Shown: in pieces, positions 61,597 to 64,000 of the stretch | How positions within the stretch are numbered: position 1 is the stretch's first letter | Layout of the letters: each line of letters starts with the position of its first letter | Assembly: GCF_014655595.1 (NCBI RefSeq) | Contig: NZ_BNBL01000004.1 | Location: 310,001-374,000, forward strand | Source: Streptomyces griseocarneus | GTDB taxonomy: Bacteria > Actinomycetota > Actinomycetes > Streptomycetales > Streptomycetaceae | DNA: 64,000 nucleotides | Reading direction: 5' to 3' | Translations under genes and position numbers: made by a program | The notes under the pieces: model-generated | Database searches by the model: none | Seen by the model: the letters and a program-made list of their open reading frames with translations, nothing else | Told to the model about the DNA's origin: nothing

Positions 61597-62382
61597 ATGA
61601 CCACCGCCACGCCGCACAGGCGTCCCCAGCTGCTGCACGACGACACGAGCGCCGCCGTCCGGGTCCTGGTCGTCGACGGCGAGGCCGTGCCGGCCGAACG
61701 GCTCTCCCACGCCCTGCGCTGCGAGGGCTGGGACGTACGGGCGGCCGCCGACGGCGCCGAAGCGGTCCGCTGTGCCCGCACCTTCCGGCCGGACGCCGTC
61801 GTCCTGGACGCGCGCCTGCCCGGGCCGGACGGCGCGGCCGCGCTCGGGCGGCTGCGGGGGGAGCTGCCGGGCGTGCCGGTGCTTTTCCTTGCCGGTTCCG
61901 GTGGTTCCGGTGGTTCCGGTGCGGTCTCCGGTGTGGTCTCCGGCGGGGGCCGGGTCGGCGCCGGGCTCACCGCCGGGGGTGACGACTGCGTCGTCAGGCC
62001 GTTCGGCGTCGAGGAGGTCGTCGCCCGGCTGCGCGGCCTGCTGCGCCGGTCGCGGACGACGGCCTCGCGCGGCGGGGCCGTCCTGACCGTCGGCGACCTC
62101 GTCCTGGACGAGGACAGCCGGGAGGTCTTCCGGGGAGGCGCGGACATCCACCTGACCGCCACCGAGTTCGAGCTGCTGCGCTTCCTCATGCGCAATCCGC
62201 GCCGGGTGCTCAGCAAGCCGCTCATCCTCGACCGGGTGTGGTCCTACGACTTCGGCGGCCGGGTCAACGTCGTCGAGCTCTACATCTCCTACCTCCGCCG
62301 GAAGATCGACGCCGGCCGGCCGCCGATGATCCACACCCGGCGCGGGGCCGGATACCTCATCAAACCGGCCGGGGGAGAGTGA
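61597..62382 (+). CDS. OmpR/PhoB-family response regulator with atypical receiver
   Basis: This 261-residue protein has a receiver domain (~20-150) that keeps the phospho-Asp in AVVLDARLPGPDG. The usual acidic pair reads VVDGEAV, the Thr/Ser after beta-4 is Ala in LFLAGSG, and the conserved Lys of KPF is Arg in VVRPFGVEEV. A Gly/Ser-rich insert (GSGGSGGSGAVSGVVSGGG) separates beta-4 from beta-5. The C-terminal winged helix (LTATEFELLRFLMRNPRRVLSKPLILDRVWSYDFGGRVNVVELYISYLRRKI) is normal. No histidine kinase gene is adjacent, so it may act without phosphorylation. Confidence 0.88.
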   Translation: MTTATPHRRPQLLHDDTSAAVRVLVVDGEAVPAERLSHALRCEGWDVRAAADGAEAVRCARTFRPDAVVLDARLPGPDGAAALGRLRGELPGVPVLFLAGSGGSGGSGAVSGVVSGGGRVGAGLTAGGDDCVVRPFGVEEVVARLRGLLRRSRTTASRGGAVLTVGDLVLDEDSREVFRGGADIHLTATEFELLRFLMRNPRRVLSKPLILDRVWSYDFGGRVNVVELYISYLRRKIDAGRPPMIHTRRGAGYLIKPAGGE

Positions 62383-62394
62383 CGCCGAAATTCC

Positions 62395-62456
62395 CTTGTA
62401 CGGCGTAGAAGGTCTCTTGTACGGTGTACAGCGACACCAGACGTACACCGTACAAG
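62395..62456. promoter_or_regulatory. Long inverted-repeat operator before the QacA-type exporter
   Basis: Arms CTTGTACGGTGTAC (62416-62429) and GTACACCGTACAAG (62443-62456) are exact reverse complements with a 13-bp spacer. A third half, CTTGTACGGCGTA, lies at 62395-62407. The right arm ends 10 bp before the exporter ATG, so a bound repressor would block expression. The regulator gene is not in the window. Confidence 0.85.
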
Positions 62457-62466
62457 GGGGGCTCCC

Positions 62467-63975
62467 ATGGCTGCGACGACCACCGACTCACCACCCAGCG
62501 CCACCGGCGGCGGGCAACACCGTCTTCCCACCCGGTGGCTGATCCTCGCGGTCATCTGCCTGGCCCAGCTCACCGTGCTGCTGGACAACACCGTCCTGAC
62601 CGTCGCGATCCCCTCCCTCACCGAGGACCTCGGCGCCGCGACCTCCGACATCCAGTGGATGATCAACGCCTATTCGCTGGTCCAGGCCGGTCTGCTGCTC
62701 ACCGCCGGCAGCGCCGCCGACCGCTACGGACGCAAGAAGCTGCTCGCCGTCGGCCTCGCCCTCTTCGGCATCGGCTCGCTGGGGGCGGCGCTCTCCGAGA
62801 CCACCGGGCAGCTGATCGCCGCCCGGGCCGGCATGGGCGTCGGCGGCGCCCTGCTGATGACCACGACGCTGGCCGTCGTCGTCCAGGTCTTCGACGCCGA
62901 CGAACGGCCCAAGGCCATCGGGCTGTGGGGCGCGGTCAGCTCGCTCGGCTTCGCGGCCGGACCCCTCATCGGCGGCGCGCTGCTCAACCACTACTGGTGG
63001 GGCTCGATCTTCCTCATCAACCTGCCGGTCGCCGTCCTCGGCCTGCTGGCCGTCCTCAAGTGGGTGCCCGAGTCGAAGAACCCCTCCGGCGACCGGCCCG
63101 ACCTGCTCGGCGCGCTGCTGTCGACGATCGGCATGACGGGCGTCGTCTTCGCGATCATCTCCGGCCCCGGCCACGGGTGGACCTCCGGCCGGGTACTGGG
63201 TTCCGCCTTCGTCGGCCTGGTCACCCTGGCCTTCTTCGCCCTGTGGGAGCGGCGCTTCCCGTACCCCATGCTGGACATGCACTTCTTCCGCAACAACCGG
63301 TTCGTCGGTGCGGTCTCCGGCGGCATCCTCGTCGCCTTCGGCATGGGCGGCTCGTTCTTCCTGCTCGGCCAGCACCTGCAGCTGGTGCTCCACTACGACC
63401 CGCTCGAGACCGGCCTGCGCATGACGCCGCTGGCGCTGGTCATCGTCGTCCTCAACTTCACGGGCGTGGGCGCCCGGCTGCTGCCGAAGATCGGTACGCC
63501 CGGTGCGATCGCGGGCGGCATGGGCCTGCTGGCGGCCGGCCTCGCGGCGATCGCGGTGCTGGGCGCCGACGGGTACGGCGGGATGCTGCTGGGGCTGATC
63601 CTCATGGGCATGGGCATCGCGCTGTCCATGCCGGCCATGGCCAACGCGATCATGTCCGCGATTCCGCCGGAGAAGGCGGGCGTGGGGGCCGGGGTCAACG
63701 GCACCCTCCAGGAATGCGGCAACGGGCTCGGCGTGGCGGTGCTGGGTGCCGTCCTCAACTCCCGCTTCGCCGCGCTGCTGCCGGCTGTTGCGGCGGGGGC
63801 GGGGTCCCTGCCGGAGGCTCTGGCGCGGGCGGGATCGGAGGAGGAGCGGGCGACGATCTCGGACGCGTTCGCTTCTGGGGTGCAGGCGAGTCAGTTGGTG
63901 GGGGCGGGGGCTGTGCTGGCTGGTGGTGTGGTGGCGGCCGTGCTGTTGTGGCGGGCGGAGCGGGTGGATCGCTGA
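62467..63975 (+). CDS. MFS drug exporter, DHA2/EmrB-QacA type
   Basis: This 502-residue protein has about 14 membrane segments. Motif A is seen as GSAADRYGRKKLL and the first segment has LDNTVLTVAIPSLTEDL, the DHA2 (QacA/EmrB) signature with an acidic residue near the substrate path. It is preceded by a strong inverted-repeat operator. Substrates are probably cationic or hydrophobic toxic compounds. The last 25 bp of the window are outside it and hold no gene that can be read. Confidence 0.93.
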   Translation: MAATTTDSPPSATGGGQHRLPTRWLILAVICLAQLTVLLDNTVLTVAIPSLTEDLGAATSDIQWMINAYSLVQAGLLLTAGSAADRYGRKKLLAVGLALFGIGSLGAALSETTGQLIAARAGMGVGGALLMTTTLAVVVQVFDADERPKAIGLWGAVSSLGFAAGPLIGGALLNHYWWGSIFLINLPVAVLGLLAVLKWVPESKNPSGDRPDLLGALLSTIGMTGVVFAIISGPGHGWTSGRVLGSAFVGLVTLAFFALWERRFPYPMLDMHFFRNNRFVGAVSGGILVAFGMGGSFFLLGQHLQLVLHYDPLETGLRMTPLALVIVVLNFTGVGARLLPKIGTPGAIAGGMGLLAAGLAAIAVLGADGYGGMLLGLILMGMGIALSMPAMANAIMSAIPPEKAGVGAGVNGTLQECGNGLGVAVLGAVLNSRFAALLPAVAAGAGSLPEALARAGSEEERATISDAFASGVQASQLVGAGAVLAGGVVAAVLLWRAERVDR

Positions 63976-64000
63976 CGGTTCGTTGTGGGGCGGGGTGCGT

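Overview
The window is high-GC actinobacterial DNA and almost certainly a Streptomyces chromosome. The evidence is strong G/C bias at third codon positions, GTG starts, ATGA/GTGA stop-start overlaps, a WhiJ-type regulator with a DUF397 partner, an SSI-family protease inhibitor, and the order serS - pheA - copper/DyP-peroxidase genes. That order and a cluster of DnaA boxes between serS and pheA suggest the conserved core near oriC. I see no CRISPR array, transposase, integrase or prophage.

Layout. 1-2.8 kb: minus-strand operon of an M24 peptidase homologue, an EphD-like hydrolase/SDR fusion and a truncated metal-dependent hydrolase. 3.0-6.7 kb: two ATPase/permease ABC-2 pairs. 6.8-8.8 kb: GntR regulator and MFS exporter. 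8.9-13.3 kb: rhomboid-like protein, HAD phosphatase, serS, DnaA-box region, pheA. 13.4-19.5 kb: extracellular copper/haem operon (YcnI, Sco, PCuAC chaperone, CopC-CopD, Tat-exported DyP peroxidase). 19.7-31.6 kb: housekeeping and signalling genes (two anti-sigma-type ATPases, nickel-binding DUF4242 protein, aminopeptidase P, a SpoIIE-like phosphatase lacking a metal ligand, prim-pol domain protein, GDPD, membrane-anchored HtrA-like protease). 32.1-36.8 kb: tRNA-Ser and tRNA-Lys, a secreted HNH nuclease and SGNH lipase, a GGDEF protein and a small Asn/Gln-rich secreted protein. 36.9-39.4 kb: a three-gene module resembling ChsH2-ChsH1-Ltp2. 42.9-45.7 kb: a compact lasso-peptide cluster. 45.9-53.5 kb: regulator/enzyme pairs with visible operators (ECF41 sigma with a carboxymuconolactone decarboxylase, TetR with a SnoaL-like protein, WhiJ-like triad, TetR with MFS). 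53.6-58.2 kb: one 1545-residue PAS/degenerate-kinase/receiver protein with a repeat-rich linker. 59.1-59.6 kb: tRNA-Ser, tRNA-Arg and initiator tRNA-Met. The right end holds an amidohydrolase, an F420-type LLM oxidoreductase, an atypical OmpR-family regulator and a QacA-type exporter behind a long operator.

The most unusual items are: (i) the lasso cluster, whose precursor is textbook but whose cyclase has a broken SGGxDS loop and which has no transporter; (ii) the DnaA-box cluster; (iii) an exact ECF41 promoter in front of the decarboxylase gene; (iv) eight genes whose 3' ends carry short tandem duplications that include the stop codon.

All functions are read by eye from motifs and gene order. 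No database search was run.
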